Shown: positions 54,070 through 63,643 of the stretch, in pieces | Layout of the letters: each line of letters starts with the position of its first letter | How positions within the stretch are numbered: position 1 is the stretch's first letter | DNA from: an uncultured Myxococcales bacterium | GTDB lineage: Bacteria > Myxococcota_A > UBA9042 | DNA: 64,000 nt | Assembly: GCA_903842345.1 (NCBI GenBank) | Contig: CAIMLR010000026.1 | Coordinates: forward strand, 62,001 to 126,000 | Direction of reading: 5' to 3' | Program-made: the position numbers and the translations under genes | Notes under the pieces: generated by a model | Database searches by the model: none | Seen by the model: the letters and a program-made list of their open reading frames with translations, nothing else | Told to the model about the DNA's origin: nothing

Positions 54070-55018
54070 ACCCGCACAGGTCCATGGCTTGCTCGTCATC
54101 GACAAGCCGGCCGGCTGGACGTCCCGCGACGTCGTCAACAAAGTCAGCGGCTTGCTGGGCGAGAAGCGCGTCGGCCACGCCGGCACGCTCGACCCGATGG
54201 CCACCGGCATCCTGCTCGTGGCGTTCGGCGAAGCGACCAAGGGCGTGCGCTGGTGGCAGGACGCGTCCAAGACGTACGAAACGACCGTGCGATTCGGCAG
54301 CGCGACGCTGTCCGACGATGCCGAAAGCGCCGTGTTGCGCACCGCCAAAGTGCCGCAGTTGACGCCTGAGCGCGTGATGGCCGCGATGCCGCCGCCGGGG
54401 GAGCTCCTGCAGGTCCCGCCCGCGGTGAGCGCGCTGCAGCGCGGTGGCGTGCGCGATCACACGCGCGTGCGGCGCGGTGAAGTCGTGGTGCGGGAACCGC
54501 GTCCCGTCAAGTTGGAATCCGTTGAATTGCTCGAGATCGCCAGCCCGGAGGTCCGCCTGCGGGTGACCTGCGGCGCGGGCTTCTACATCCGCGCGCTGGG
54601 TCGCGATCTCGGCGAAGCGATGCAGTCGGCGGCGCATCTCGGGACGTTGCGGCGGACGTTCGGCGGCGGTTTTGCCCTGAGCGACGCCATCGGCCTGGAG
54701 GCTTTCCAGAAGCTGACGGAAGAAGAACGCCTCACACACCTCCGCCCGCTGCCAGAAGCGCTGGGCCGCGTGCTGCCGACCATGACGGTGGACGACGCGA
54801 TGGTGTTGGCGTTCCGGCAAGGCAAGCAGCCCGTGTTCCAGACGGAATTGCGCGGCGATATTCTGGTGCTGGATGAACGCGGTCACGCGGTGTGTGTGGC
54901 GATCGCCCATGACGATGAAGGCGGCGCGCGCCTGGTGGTGGAACGCGGCTTCGTCGCGCCCGATGCCGCGCCGACCGACGATTCCGCGTCCGAACCTGAA
55001 GCCGCGTCGGCCGAGTAG
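54056..55018 (+). CDS. truB: tRNA pseudouridine(55) synthase TruB
   Basis: 320 residues from ATG 54056, overlapping rbfA by 14 bases. It makes pseudouridine 55 in the T-loop of tRNAs. N-terminal HGLLVIDKPAGWTSRDVVNK; the catalytic loop VGHAGTLDPMATGILLVAFG with Asp46; YETTVRFGSATLSDDAESA; QVPPAVSALQRGGVRDHTRV; and GAGFYIRALGRDLGEAM. The C-terminal PUA-like part carries a short acidic extension (DDSASEPEAASAE). The operon rimP-nusA-ylxR-infB-rbfA-truB is the classical order; rpsO/pnp do not follow. Confidence 0.96.
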   Translation: MSQRKPAQVHGLLVIDKPAGWTSRDVVNKVSGLLGEKRVGHAGTLDPMATGILLVAFGEATKGVRWWQDASKTYETTVRFGSATLSDDAESAVLRTAKVPQLTPERVMAAMPPPGELLQVPPAVSALQRGGVRDHTRVRRGEVVVREPRPVKLESVELLEIASPEVRLRVTCGAGFYIRALGRDLGEAMQSAAHLGTLRRTFGGGFALSDAIGLEAFQKLTEEERLTHLRPLPEALGRVLPTMTVDDAMVLAFRQGKQPVFQTELRGDILVLDERGHAVCVAIAHDDEGGARLVVERGFVAPDAAPTDDSASEPEAASAE

Positions 55019-55022
55019 CCCG

Positions 55023-56003
55023 GTGGATCAGCCGCTGGCCGCCCGCATCCTGTCGCGCCACCCGCTGGTCTGTGCCGATCCCGGGACGGCGGACCGCCCG
55101 CCCCACGTGCGCGCCGGCTCCACGCTGCTGCAAATCGCCAACCAGTTGCTGGTGTTCCAGGACGACTGTCTGTGGCTCGCCATCGTTGACCTGCCCTCCC
55201 TGCGGGTGACCGCCCTGCCCTTGCCGGCGGAAGACGGCGTGCGGGTGTTTGCGCATGCCGAGAAAGCCGCGAAGCCGGATCTGGAGGCCGCGTTCGCCGT
55301 GCAGCGCGACGGGCGCTGGTTGGTCGTCGCAGTCGGTTCCGGATCGACGCGGCGGCGGCAACGCTGGCTCGTCATCGAGGACTGGCTGGGCGCGCGGACG
55401 ATGCGCTGGTTTGACGCGGCGCCGCTCTATCGGCAACTGGCCGCCCGCACGGATTTCTGCGGCGCGGAACTGAACGTGGAGGGCGCGGTGGTGCGCGGCG
55501 ATCGGCTTGTGCTGCTGCAGCGCGGCAACGGTGCGCCGCAATACGGGCTGCAGCCCATCGATACGACTGGCGAATTGCCGCTGGCTGACGTCCTGGCGTG
55601 GATTGCCGATCCGCTGCTTCCGCCGCCGGATCTGCTCACTGTCCGCCCGCGCCATCCGGGGACGATTGACGGCGTGCGCCTGACGCTGACGGACGCGGCA
55701 GCGCTCGACGCGACGACGCTTGTCGCGCTGGCAGCGGCAGAAGCTTCGCCCGACACCTATGCCGACGGCCAGGTCGTGGGTGCCGCTCTGGGGATCTTGT
55801 CGCCGGATGGCGAGCGCTGGGCGGTGCTGACGGAGAATGGCGCGCGGTTTGTCGGCAAGCCCGAAGGCATCGCACTGGACCGCGCCGTACCTGGGCAGGG
55901 CTGGCTGGTCCTGGACGCTGACGATCCGAACAAGCCTTCCGAACTGTGCCGTTTCGCGTGGAATGCCGACGCCGACGCAGCTTCGCGGCACGGAGCGGGC
56001 TGA
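55023..56003 (+). CDS. DUF6929-like hypothetical protein
   Basis: 326 residues from GTG 55023, four bases after truB. No signal peptide. The protein shows blades with repeating GRWLVVAVGSGSTRRRQRWL, LNVEGAVVRGDRLVLLQRGN, and LTLTDAAALDATTLVALAAA followed by EASPDTYADGQVVGAALGIL. The order of a GSGS-R strand, an NVEG-A strand with LQRGN and a final AxEAS strand agrees with what I recall of the DUF6929 propeller-like family; function unknown. It may be transcribed through from truB, but its job does not look related to ribosome assembly. Confidence 0.5.
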   Translation: MDQPLAARILSRHPLVCADPGTADRPPHVRAGSTLLQIANQLLVFQDDCLWLAIVDLPSLRVTALPLPAEDGVRVFAHAEKAAKPDLEAAFAVQRDGRWLVVAVGSGSTRRRQRWLVIEDWLGARTMRWFDAAPLYRQLAARTDFCGAELNVEGAVVRGDRLVLLQRGNGAPQYGLQPIDTTGELPLADVLAWIADPLLPPPDLLTVRPRHPGTIDGVRLTLTDAAALDATTLVALAAAEASPDTYADGQVVGAALGILSPDGERWAVLTENGARFVGKPEGIALDRAVPGQGWLVLDADDPNKPSELCRFAWNADADAASRHGAG

Positions 56004-56073
56004 TCGCATCAGACGGCAACGCCCCGGCTTGAATCGCTGGCACCGCGACTTACATTGGCGCGGAGGTGGCGCC

Positions 56074-56280
56074 ATGAAGAGTATTTTGAACCTGGCCAAT
56101 TGGGACCGAATTCTGCGCATCGTCGTGGGACTGGTGCTCGTTTCGCTCGTCTTCGTAGGTCCGCAGACGCAATGGGGCTGGCTTGGGCTGATCCTCGTCG
56201 GCACGGGCTTGGTCGGCTTCTGCCCGATCTACCACGTGCTCGGGCTGAAGACCTGCGAAACGCCGCCGGGTTCCAAGTAG
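56074..56280 (+). CDS. Small DUF2892-type membrane protein
   Basis: 68 residues, ATG with GGAGG upstream. Two transmembrane helices (ILRIVVGLVLVSLVFVG; WGWLGLILVGTGLVGFCPIY), with the family signature WGWLGLILVGTGLVGFCP then LGLKTC near the end, as in the membrane part of YgaP and DUF2892 proteins, which often accompany rhodanese-type sulphur metabolism. No rhodanese gene is beside it. The two Cys (CPIY, KTC) are the conserved ones. The 92-base gap after it shows nothing clear before the convergent lipoprotein gene. Confidence 0.8.
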   Translation: MKSILNLANWDRILRIVVGLVLVSLVFVGPQTQWGWLGLILVGTGLVGFCPIYHVLGLKTCETPPGSK

Positions 56281-56372
56281 CCCGGACCGGGACGACGCCC
56301 GGGTGGCTACGGCGCCCCTGACCTTGGCGTGATTGCCTCGGGGCAGTCAGCGTCTGCTCAGCGCGGCGCGCC

Positions 56373-59300
56373 CTACTTGCAGATCGTGCCTTGGCAAATC
56401 CCGCCGCCGGGGCACGGCTGATTCGGCGGACCGGCGCTGTACTTGCAGCCGAGCGTGCCGTCGCAGTCGTCCTGCGTGCAGACATTGCCGTCGTCGCAGC
56501 CGCTGGGGAGTACGCCGAGGCACTTGCCGGCGCTCGTGCACGTCTGGTGGTACCACGGGTCGATGCGGACGAGTTGCGCCTGGGTCGTATTGCCGGCGAT
56601 CACGAGGTCGCCGCTGCCGTCGATGGCGACGGAGCGATAGGCCGGAGCAGTGCCTTGATTGGCGTTGCTCAGCGTCTCCGGTTTGCCGGCGAAACTTTCC
56701 ACGCTGACGCGCGCGTACACGGCTTGGGCGCCCGCGCCGCCGACGAGGAACGCCGTGTCGGACGCGAGACCGTTGCCGCCGGACGGGAAGAACGCCACGT
56801 CGTACCACGTGGTGCCTTGGGGTCCCGGCGGAGCGTAGGCGTCCTTGACGCTGCCGGTGGCAAAGTCGAGGTGGACAAGCCACGGCGTGGCCGTCGCGTT
56901 CTGACCTTGGGCGCCCACGGCGATGAGGCCGCCGTCCGCGCGAATGCCGACCCCGAGGAGGCGGCCTGTGATGCCAACGAACGCCTGGGTCCAGATGACG
57001 TTGCCCGTCGCGCCGAGGCGAACGGCGAACGGGACAGGCGCGCTGTTGCTGGCATGCTTTTCGCCGACGACGAGGACGCTGCCATCGCTGAGGAACACGG
57101 CGTCATTGGCGTTGTCGGCGTTGCCCACACCGGCGCCCAACCACTCCCAGCCGATGCTGCCGTCGGCGAGGATGCGCGTGACCCGCGGCTGCGGCTGGTT
57201 GCTGCCGAGCGCGAGGACGCCGCCGGTGGGATGCGCGACGACGCTGGAGAACTGCACGCCTGTGTACGGTTTGTCAAAAACGACCGCGCCTGTCGCGAGG
57301 TCGAGCTTGCGGACGCGCGCGCCCTCGGGATTGCCCAGACCGCTCCAACCGGCCTGCCAGATGGCGTCGTCCACGCCCTGCGCGCAACCGCGACCGGGGA
57401 GCGCCGTTGTGCCAAGGGCGACATTGTCCATTTTCTGCTTGCCCGCGGCGTCGACCCACGTGATGTAGGAGGAGCCGATGGCGTCGTTTGTTGAGCCGCA
57501 GAGGACAAAGCCGCCCGCGCTGACTGGCTCCATGTGATACAGCGTGCGCCCGCTGAAATTCTTGGAGAAGAGGCGCGGCCCGCCGAAACACGTACCGCTG
57601 ACACACGAGTCGCCGACGGTGCAGTCCACGCCGTCGTCGCACCAGCTGCCATCGGCGACCGGCGTGTGGACGATGCCAAGCGTCGGGTCGCATTTGTCCA
57701 GCGTGCACGGGTTGCCGTCGTTGGTTGTTGCCCCGCTGAGGGACTGGCATGCGCCGGCGAGGGTGCACGTTGCGCTGCCCCACGGGTCGAGCGCGAGCTC
57801 CAGAACGTCGCCGTCGGTCGCGCCTTGCCAACCGTACGCGACGAGTCGGCCATCGGCCTGCGGCAGCGCGGCGGTCAGGCGTTGCGGCAAAAGGCCAAGC
57901 GGCGACGCGTAGCTCCACTGCACTTGCCCCTGCGGATTGACCGACAGGATGGCCCCGCGCGCCAGCGTATCCGCGCGTGTGCCCACGACGTACGCGCCCG
58001 CGGTCCCTGCCACCAGCGTCGCGTCCTGCCACAGATCGGCGCCGAGCGACTGTTGCCACGCGAGCGCGAGGTTGCCGTCCAGTTGCAGGAGCTCCAGCGT
58101 CGCGGGCGACGCATCGTCGGCCAGCGCCAGCACCAACGCGCCGCCGCCCGCGGTCGCCAGCGCCGAAAGCACCCGCAGATTGCCCACACCGACGTGCAGC
58201 TTGACGTCCGTGTTGACGTCGCCGGTCGCCTTGATCTTGACGAGCCACAGGTCGTCCCCGCCGGCCTGGTTCGGCGTTGTGCCAATCCCGAGGAAAGTAC
58301 CGCCTGAGAGTCCGACCAAGGCGTCGACGCGCGTGTCCTGGGCGCTGCTGGACAGCCATTCTGACGTGACGACGACGCTGGGCGCGGCGCCGCTCTTGAC
58401 CGTCGCCACGCCGATCCAGCCGTGCAGCGGTTGGCCGGCTTGCGTGCGGTTGCCGGCCAGAAGCCATTGCGCGCCGATGGCCTGCTGCCCGGTGATGCGC
58501 CACGCGAGGTCGCTGGCGACGAACTTGGAGTGGCCGGTCGAGAGGTCGTTGCCGAACCAGCCAAACGCTGGACTTGTGCCGCCGCTCGCTGTCGAGGTGT
58601 CGCCGATGACCCACACGCCGCCGGTCGCAGGTACCGCCAAGCGCCCGACCTCACTCAGCGTGCCGTCGCCGACGGTGCGCTGACCGCCAATGCCGCCGTC
58701 GGCGTTCACGGTCCACAGGCTGAAATCGCTCGGGGCGAAGGCGCTCGCCGCGCTGGATCCGGCGAGCCAACTCACGCCACCGCTGCGCGCGGCCGCGTTG
58801 ACCGTGTCCGATGTGCCCGCGTCGACCGTGTGCAAGCCGAACGCGAACGGACCGCCCACGCAGGTGCCGCCGACACACGTGTCGGGCAACGTGCACGGGT
58901 CGCCGTCGTTGCAGGCGCCGTTCAGTGCGACGTGGCTGCAGCCGCTGGCCTTGTCGCACGCGTCGGTCGTGCAGCTGTTGGCGTCGTCGCAATCGACCTT
59001 GACGCCGCCGCACACTGTGTTGGCGCACACGTCCTGTTCGCTGCACGCGTCGCTGTCCGTGCACGTGGCGGTGTTGGGCGGGTAGACACAGCCGGTCGTT
59101 GGATCGCAGTTGTTGTTGGTGCAGACATTGCCGTCGTCGCACACGACCGCGGTGTGCTGGCAGCTGCCGTCCTTGCAGCCGTCGCCCGCCGTGCATGCGC
59201 TGCCGTCCGTGCAGGTCGCGCCGTTGGCGAGGAAAACGCAGCCGGTGAGCGCGTTGCAGCTGTCGTCGGTGCAGCCGTTCTTGTCGTCGCAGGCCAGGGC

Positions 59301-59717
59301 CTTGCCCACACATTCGCCGCTCGCGCACATGTCGCCGTTGGTGCACGCGTTGCCGTCGTCGCATTTCGTCGTGTCGGGCAGCCATTTCGCCGCGCATTTG
59401 CCGGTCGCGGCGTCGCAGCTTGCGGTCTGACAGCCGTTCTTGGGTGGACACACCACGTTCGCGCACAGGTCGGTGACTTCGGGGACGTCGAGCGCATCGA
59501 TCGTGTCCTGCGCATCGACCGCATCCGCGGCCGAAACGTCGCTCGCGGCGTCGGCAGCATCGACGGCGGCATCGGCATCGCCCAGAGCCGCGTCGTCCGG
59601 GTGCGCAGCGCGCCACGCCGCTTCATATTCCGCGCCGACTTGCGACGGATCGCGCCAGCAACCCGTGAGGCCGGCGAGCAGAATCATCGCCGCCATGGGA
59701 AAGTGCGCCATCCGCAT
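56373..59717 (-). CDS. Large Cys-rich-repeat lipoprotein
   Basis: 1114 residues from ATG 59717, overlapping the stop of the TPR gene (TGATG). Signal with lipobox LTGC, an Asp/Ala-rich linker, then roughly 200 residues of Cys repeats of the form CDDGNACTNGDMCASGECVG and CDDKNGCTDDSCNALTGCVF, a disulfide-rich pattern frequent in myxobacterial surface proteins. Two long beta-rich regions follow (about 290-660 and 720-1070), with propeller-like GG..L..G repeats, split by another Cys block (CQSLSGATTNDGNPCTLDKC). The end has CDDGNVCTQDDCDGTLGCKY. Likely a large outer-surface protein; function unknown. Confidence 0.75.
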   Translation of the reverse strand: MRMAHFPMAAMILLAGLTGCWRDPSQVGAEYEAAWRAAHPDDAALGDADAAVDAADAASDVSAADAVDAQDTIDALDVPEVTDLCANVVCPPKNGCQTASCDAATGKCAAKWLPDTTKCDDGNACTNGDMCASGECVGKALACDDKNGCTDDSCNALTGCVFLANGATCTDGSACTAGDGCKDGSCQHTAVVCDDGNVCTNNNCDPTTGCVYPPNTATCTDSDACSEQDVCANTVCGGVKVDCDDANSCTTDACDKASGCSHVALNGACNDGDPCTLPDTCVGGTCVGGPFAFGLHTVDAGTSDTVNAAARSGGVSWLAGSSAASAFAPSDFSLWTVNADGGIGGQRTVGDGTLSEVGRLAVPATGGVWVIGDTSTASGGTSPAFGWFGNDLSTGHSKFVASDLAWRITGQQAIGAQWLLAGNRTQAGQPLHGWIGVATVKSGAAPSVVVTSEWLSSSAQDTRVDALVGLSGGTFLGIGTTPNQAGGDDLWLVKIKATGDVNTDVKLHVGVGNLRVLSALATAGGGALVLALADDASPATLELLQLDGNLALAWQQSLGADLWQDATLVAGTAGAYVVGTRADTLARGAILSVNPQGQVQWSYASPLGLLPQRLTAALPQADGRLVAYGWQGATDGDVLELALDPWGSATCTLAGACQSLSGATTNDGNPCTLDKCDPTLGIVHTPVADGSWCDDGVDCTVGDSCVSGTCFGGPRLFSKNFSGRTLYHMEPVSAGGFVLCGSTNDAIGSSYITWVDAAGKQKMDNVALGTTALPGRGCAQGVDDAIWQAGWSGLGNPEGARVRKLDLATGAVVFDKPYTGVQFSSVVAHPTGGVLALGSNQPQPRVTRILADGSIGWEWLGAGVGNADNANDAVFLSDGSVLVVGEKHASNSAPVPFAVRLGATGNVIWTQAFVGITGRLLGVGIRADGGLIAVGAQGQNATATPWLVHLDFATGSVKDAYAPPGPQGTTWYDVAFFPSGGNGLASDTAFLVGGAGAQAVYARVSVESFAGKPETLSNANQGTAPAYRSVAIDGSGDLVIAGNTTQAQLVRIDPWYHQTCTSAGKCLGVLPSGCDDGNVCTQDDCDGTLGCKYSAGPPNQPCPGGGICQGTICK

Positions 59718-60556
59718 CAGAACCGCCACGTCAGCCCCACAGTCGTCGGGGTCGCGGTGAGAGTGGGTGTCCTTTGACTCGTCGATTGTTCACCGATTCG
59801 CCAATAAAGACCGAGCGCGAGCGCACCAGCACCTGCGGCTGCGGCGATGACGGACGCGGTGGACACGCTGTTGATGCGTTCCTGCCGCGTCGTCGCTTCC
59901 GTCCCGCGAATCGCCCCGAGATCGCTCGTCAGCGCGCTGCGATCCGCTTCCGCCCAAATCGCCAAGCCAATCGCCGCGACAATCAACCCGCCGCCCGTCC
60001 ACATCGCAGCTTGGGTCAACGCATGCCCGGGCGCTTCCGGCGGCGGCCGCTTCGCGATAACGGGCGGCGGCGGTTCCGGCTCAACGACCAAGGGCGTCGG
60101 CGCGCGCGGCGGCTCGACGGCGACCGTGGGCGTGATCGGCGCGGGCGGCGGAATGACCACGACGGGCTCCGCGACGACGTCCTGCATCGCCACCAGCGAC
60201 GCGGCGGCCTTGGACTGCAGCGGATGGTTCGGCGGCAGCAACTGCCGCAGGCTCTCCAGCGCCGCGCGCGCCTCTTGGGTGTGGCCGGCCATCTGTTCAG
60301 ATCGCCCGACGCCGTAGAGAAATTCCGGACGCGCCGGATTCAGCACGTACGCCCGCCGATAGAGTTCTGCCGCCAGCGTAAACTGCTTGTTGCCGTAATA
60401 GGCCTTGGCTTGCCGGGCGACGACCGCCGCCTCGTGCGCTGGCTCTTTGGCCGGCTTGGGGGCGGCTGCAGCGGGCGGAACAGGTCGAGCGTGGGCGCTT
60501 GCCGCCATGAGCAACAGCGCGACCAGCAGCAGCCTACTCGGGGAGCGAAAGGTCAT
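59717..60556 (-). CDS. Exported/anchored TPR protein
   Basis: 279 residues from the second of two adjacent ATGs (60556), chosen because GGAG sits five bases before; an earlier ATG at 60586 is less likely. Signal peptide with LLLVALLLMAASAHARP. Residues about 40-110 hold two TPR motifs (AKAYYGNKQFTLAAELYRRA, FLYGVGRSEQMAGHTQEARA). A long Pro/Val-rich spacer follows, then a membrane segment (ALTQAAMWTGGGLIVAAIGL) and a second one (AAAAGAGALALGLYWRIG). It resembles tetratricopeptide proteins that go with myxobacterial Ser/Thr kinases. The start overlaps the kinase gene by 23 bases and the stop overlaps the Cys-rich lipoprotein start. Confidence 0.65.
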   Translation of the reverse strand: MTFRSPSRLLLVALLLMAASAHARPVPPAAAAPKPAKEPAHEAAVVARQAKAYYGNKQFTLAAELYRRAYVLNPARPEFLYGVGRSEQMAGHTQEARAALESLRQLLPPNHPLQSKAAASLVAMQDVVAEPVVVIPPPAPITPTVAVEPPRAPTPLVVEPEPPPPVIAKRPPPEAPGHALTQAAMWTGGGLIVAAIGLAIWAEADRSALTSDLGAIRGTEATTRQERINSVSTASVIAAAAGAGALALGLYWRIGEQSTSQRTPTLTATPTTVGLTWRF

Positions 60557-62225
60557 CATCTCTCCGAACACCGCCACCGCGCGCATGTCCGTGCTTGTGG
60601 GCCTTGCTTTTGCCGACTGACGGCTCGTCCGCAGCGGATTCTGCGGCTGGATCAACGGCAACCGCCGGTTGCGATCTTGCCTGTTCACTGGCCGTGGGCG
60701 CAAGCGGCGCGGCAATTTCTGTCACGGGCGCTGCCGCAGCCGCAGGTGGTTGGCTGGCGGGCGGGTCCAGCTCTGCCTTCCGGACCGGCGGGACGGCGGC
60801 TGCCGGAGCGGCAGGTGCAGGAATTGACCGTTCTGCCAACGCGAACCACGCGCCCGCGCCGGCAAGCGCGACCGCACCGGCAGCGAGCCACGGCCATGCT
60901 TTGCGCGGCGCCGGGCCCGCCGCGGCGAGGTTGGATGTCGGCGCACCGGATGCTTGCCCCAAGGCCGCCAGCTCGCTGGGCGCGCGGCGGACAAAGCGCG
61001 TAAAGTCCCCCGTGCCTTCTGGCCCACCCGCGTCGGTTGCCTCCCGGCGCCGGGCCACGCGCGTTGCCTCAGCATCGGCGCTCGCGGACCGCGCGGCAGG
61101 GAGCGCGGCCTCCGTGTCGGCAGCAACGGACACGTCAAAATCGGCCGGCACCACAGCGCCGACGCGAGTCCGGTCGATTGCGCCTTCGTCCGGGTCCTCG
61201 CGATAGCGAAAATCCCAGCCGCCCTTGTGCAGAGGCAAATCGCCCTGATCGTGGAGCGTCCGCTGCACCGCGTCGAGCGCCGCCCGCATCTGCCGCGCAT
61301 CGGCGAATCGCTCCGACGGCGTCTTGGCCATCGCCTTCTCAATCGCGGCGACGAGCCCCGGCGCCACCGGCACGCGCACAAGCGACGCCAGCGGCGGCGG
61401 CACGCTCGACAAGTGCCCCATCATGATCGTCAGCGGATTGGGGTCCTGGAATGGCGGTTGGCCGGTCAGGCAGCGGTACAGAACCACGCCCAGCGCGTAC
61501 AAATCACTGCGCCCATCCACGGGATCGCCGCTGCACTGTTCCGGGCTCATGTAGGCCGGCGTGCCGAGCGCGTGACCGGAACCCGTCAAGGACGAGCCCT
61601 TGACCAGCGCGATGCCAAAATCAAGCACTTTCACCACGCGCTCGCCGTCCACGTCGGTCAGCATCAGGTTGGCTGGCTTGAGGTCGCGGTGCACGAGGCC
61701 GCGACCATGCGCTTCAGACAGGCTGCGCAGCGTGTCGATGCCGATCTCCAGCGTCTCCTCCTGCGTCATCACCTCGCCCACGGCCTTGCGCGCGCGCAGC
61801 TCCTCCTCCAGCGTGTGGCCGTGCACGAGCTCCATGGCCAGGTAGAGCGCGCCCGTGTCGTGTTGGCCCACGTCAAAAACCCGCACGGTGTTGGGATGGC
61901 GCAGCCCGGCGGTCACCTGCGCTTCGCGGTAGAACCGGCGGATGTCGCTTTCGTCGTGATCCGCCGGCGTGAGCATCTTGAGCGCCACGCGGCCCAGTCC
62001 GCCGGTGTGCTCCGCTTCATAGACCGCGCCAAAGCCGCCGACGCCCAAAATGCGCTGGACGCGGAACTTGCCGGCAACGACGTCGCCGACGTTCATGGTG
62101 GCAGCGGACGGTAGCACTTTCTTGCGGGTGAAGGTCGCGACGCCATCGGCAGGGCAGAACGCCTCGACCGTCAAAGTGGCGCACGCGGGGCAATACCGCA
62201 TCGATGCGCCAATCGTCACCGTCAT
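60534..62225 (-). CDS. Ser/Thr protein kinase with N-terminal zinc ribbon-like motif
   Basis: 563 residues, ATG with GGGAGG upstream. A short CPAC...CPADG motif at 12-28 resembles a zinc knuckle. The Hanks-type kinase domain (about 54-320) has the Gly loop GVGGFGAVYEA (61-71), Lys83, VHRDLKPANLML (Asp181) and DFGIA (Asp202), then GTPAYMSPEQ, so it should be active. A transmembrane helix (AWPWLAAGAVALAGAGAWFA) lies at about 455-475, followed by a Pro/Ala-rich extracytoplasmic tail. Kinase substrates may include the FHA protein of the window (inference). Operon with the TPR protein and the Cys-rich lipoprotein. Confidence 0.9.
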   Translation of the reverse strand: MTVTIGASMRYCPACATLTVEAFCPADGVATFTRKKVLPSAATMNVGDVVAGKFRVQRILGVGGFGAVYEAEHTGGLGRVALKMLTPADHDESDIRRFYREAQVTAGLRHPNTVRVFDVGQHDTGALYLAMELVHGHTLEEELRARKAVGEVMTQEETLEIGIDTLRSLSEAHGRGLVHRDLKPANLMLTDVDGERVVKVLDFGIALVKGSSLTGSGHALGTPAYMSPEQCSGDPVDGRSDLYALGVVLYRCLTGQPPFQDPNPLTIMMGHLSSVPPPLASLVRVPVAPGLVAAIEKAMAKTPSERFADARQMRAALDAVQRTLHDQGDLPLHKGGWDFRYREDPDEGAIDRTRVGAVVPADFDVSVAADTEAALPAARSASADAEATRVARRREATDAGGPEGTGDFTRFVRRAPSELAALGQASGAPTSNLAAAGPAPRKAWPWLAAGAVALAGAGAWFALAERSIPAPAAPAAAVPPVRKAELDPPASQPPAAAAAPVTEIAAPLAPTASEQARSQPAVAVDPAAESAADEPSVGKSKAHKHGHARGGGVRRDDDLSLPE

Positions 62226-62432
62226 CCCGCCTCCCACTCGCCGCGCGATTGGCCGTCGGTGGCCAATTCCGCCGCCAAGTGTCCGCGATCGGCAGGCCAA
62301 TCCGCAAGTTCAGATGCAATCACCGCGACGACGGCCCTTCAGCCCGGAACGGGGCGCACAGGCCAAAGGGCGTCGTCGCGATGCGGAGGATCGGCCGCCG
62401 TGGGAACGGCCGAATCCGCCGGTCTGGCACGG

Positions 62433-63608
62433 TCAGGGACGGCAGATGCCAGCCTTGCACGTGGTCGTCTTGCCGTCGGGCGTCGCGCCGCAGTCGGCGT
62501 CTGCCGTGCACGTGGGGATGCAGCCCTTGGAACCGTCCTGGAGCGATTCGCAGCCGCAGCCCTTGGCGGTCGGTCCGCATTTTCCGCTGCAATCCGCGCT
62601 GGCGGTGCAGGCGGTGGGGCCAGTGCCGCCGCCAGGGCCAGTGCCGCCGGTGACCGCGCTCGGCGTGCCCTTGTAGCAGCCGATGATGTAGGGGAAGCCG
62701 GTCGTCGCGTGGTAGCGGTAAGTCCCGTCGGCGCCGATCCGGCCGTTGCAGGAATCGAGGACGGTGTCATCGCCGGGGACCGCGGTGTAGGTGTAGGCCT
62801 TCCACGCATAGGTCGTCGGGTCGCCGGTCTTGACCCAACCGGACTTCATCGTGACGACCTGCTTGCAGTCCGCATCCAGACACGCGTTGGGGCCGTAGAT
62901 GGGAAAGCCGTCGAGCGCCCAGCCGATGACCGGCGAGGGTTCCTGTGCCGACGGCTCCGCCAGCGTCCACGGTTGCGCAACCGCCAAAGCCGCAGCCGTG
63001 AGGCATTTTACCGTCAACGCGTGGTTGTGGTACTCCTGCGGGGACGTGTGGCCAAAGCAGCCGTCCATCAGGCCGTTGAACACCGGATCGCCGTAGATCT
63101 GGTTGGCCGGCTGCGTCGCTTCCGTCGGACCGTAGAAGGGCAGCCCCGCGACCGTGAACCCCGCGACGCCGAGCAGCGGCACGTCCGTCGTCGTGGCGGC
63201 GATCGCCGGAAAGCGCGGAATCGCATAGGTGTGGTTCACCGTCGTCAGCGCATTCGGCGTCATGGCAACAAACGCATAGAACGGCATGCCGTTGCTCGTC
63301 ATCGTGAACATGGTGTCCGTGCACGCGCCCGTCACGGCCGCCTTGGCGTACCCCGCGCCAGCGCCCTGCCCCTTGGCAACATCCAGGAGAAGCGCCGCTT
63401 GCGGGCATGCGCTTGCCACCGCATCCGCGCCGGCGGCCGCGTCGCTGCTGCCCGAGTCAGCGCCCGCATCCAGCCCCGCGTCCATCGCGACCGCGTCGCC
63501 CATGGCTGCCGCACCACCGTCAGCGGCAGCCGTCGTTGTGCATCCACCGGCAGCGATCGCCGCTGTGACGAGTCCGAGAACTGCGATTTGCCTGTTGAAC
63601 TGTCGCAT
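62433..63608 (-). CDS. YHYH-domain lipoprotein
   Basis: 391 residues, ATG with GAGGAGG upstream. Signal with lipobox AAGGC and an Asp/Ala-rich linker. The YHYH domain (about 80-320) includes MPFYAFVAMTPNALTTVNHT, SPQEYHNHAL, GWALDGFPIYGPNACLD and DGTYRYHATTGFPYIIGCYK; the His residues suggest metal binding. The C-terminus has a Cys-rich tail (GCGCESLQDGSKGCIPTCTA). YHYH proteins are widespread in bacteria and are usually exported; their role is not known. A second YHYH gene lies 35 bases upstream on the same strand, with partly similar sequence, pointing to tandem duplication. The 207-base gap to the kinase gene shows nothing clear. Confidence 0.8.
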   Translation of the reverse strand: MRQFNRQIAVLGLVTAAIAAGGCTTTAAADGGAAAMGDAVAMDAGLDAGADSGSSDAAAGADAVASACPQAALLLDVAKGQGAGAGYAKAAVTGACTDTMFTMTSNGMPFYAFVAMTPNALTTVNHTYAIPRFPAIAATTTDVPLLGVAGFTVAGLPFYGPTEATQPANQIYGDPVFNGLMDGCFGHTSPQEYHNHALTVKCLTAAALAVAQPWTLAEPSAQEPSPVIGWALDGFPIYGPNACLDADCKQVVTMKSGWVKTGDPTTYAWKAYTYTAVPGDDTVLDSCNGRIGADGTYRYHATTGFPYIIGCYKGTPSAVTGGTGPGGGTGPTACTASADCSGKCGPTAKGCGCESLQDGSKGCIPTCTADADCGATPDGKTTTCKAGICRP

Positions 63609-63643
63609 TGCGACCTCCTCTGATTCCGGGTGGATGAACGAAA

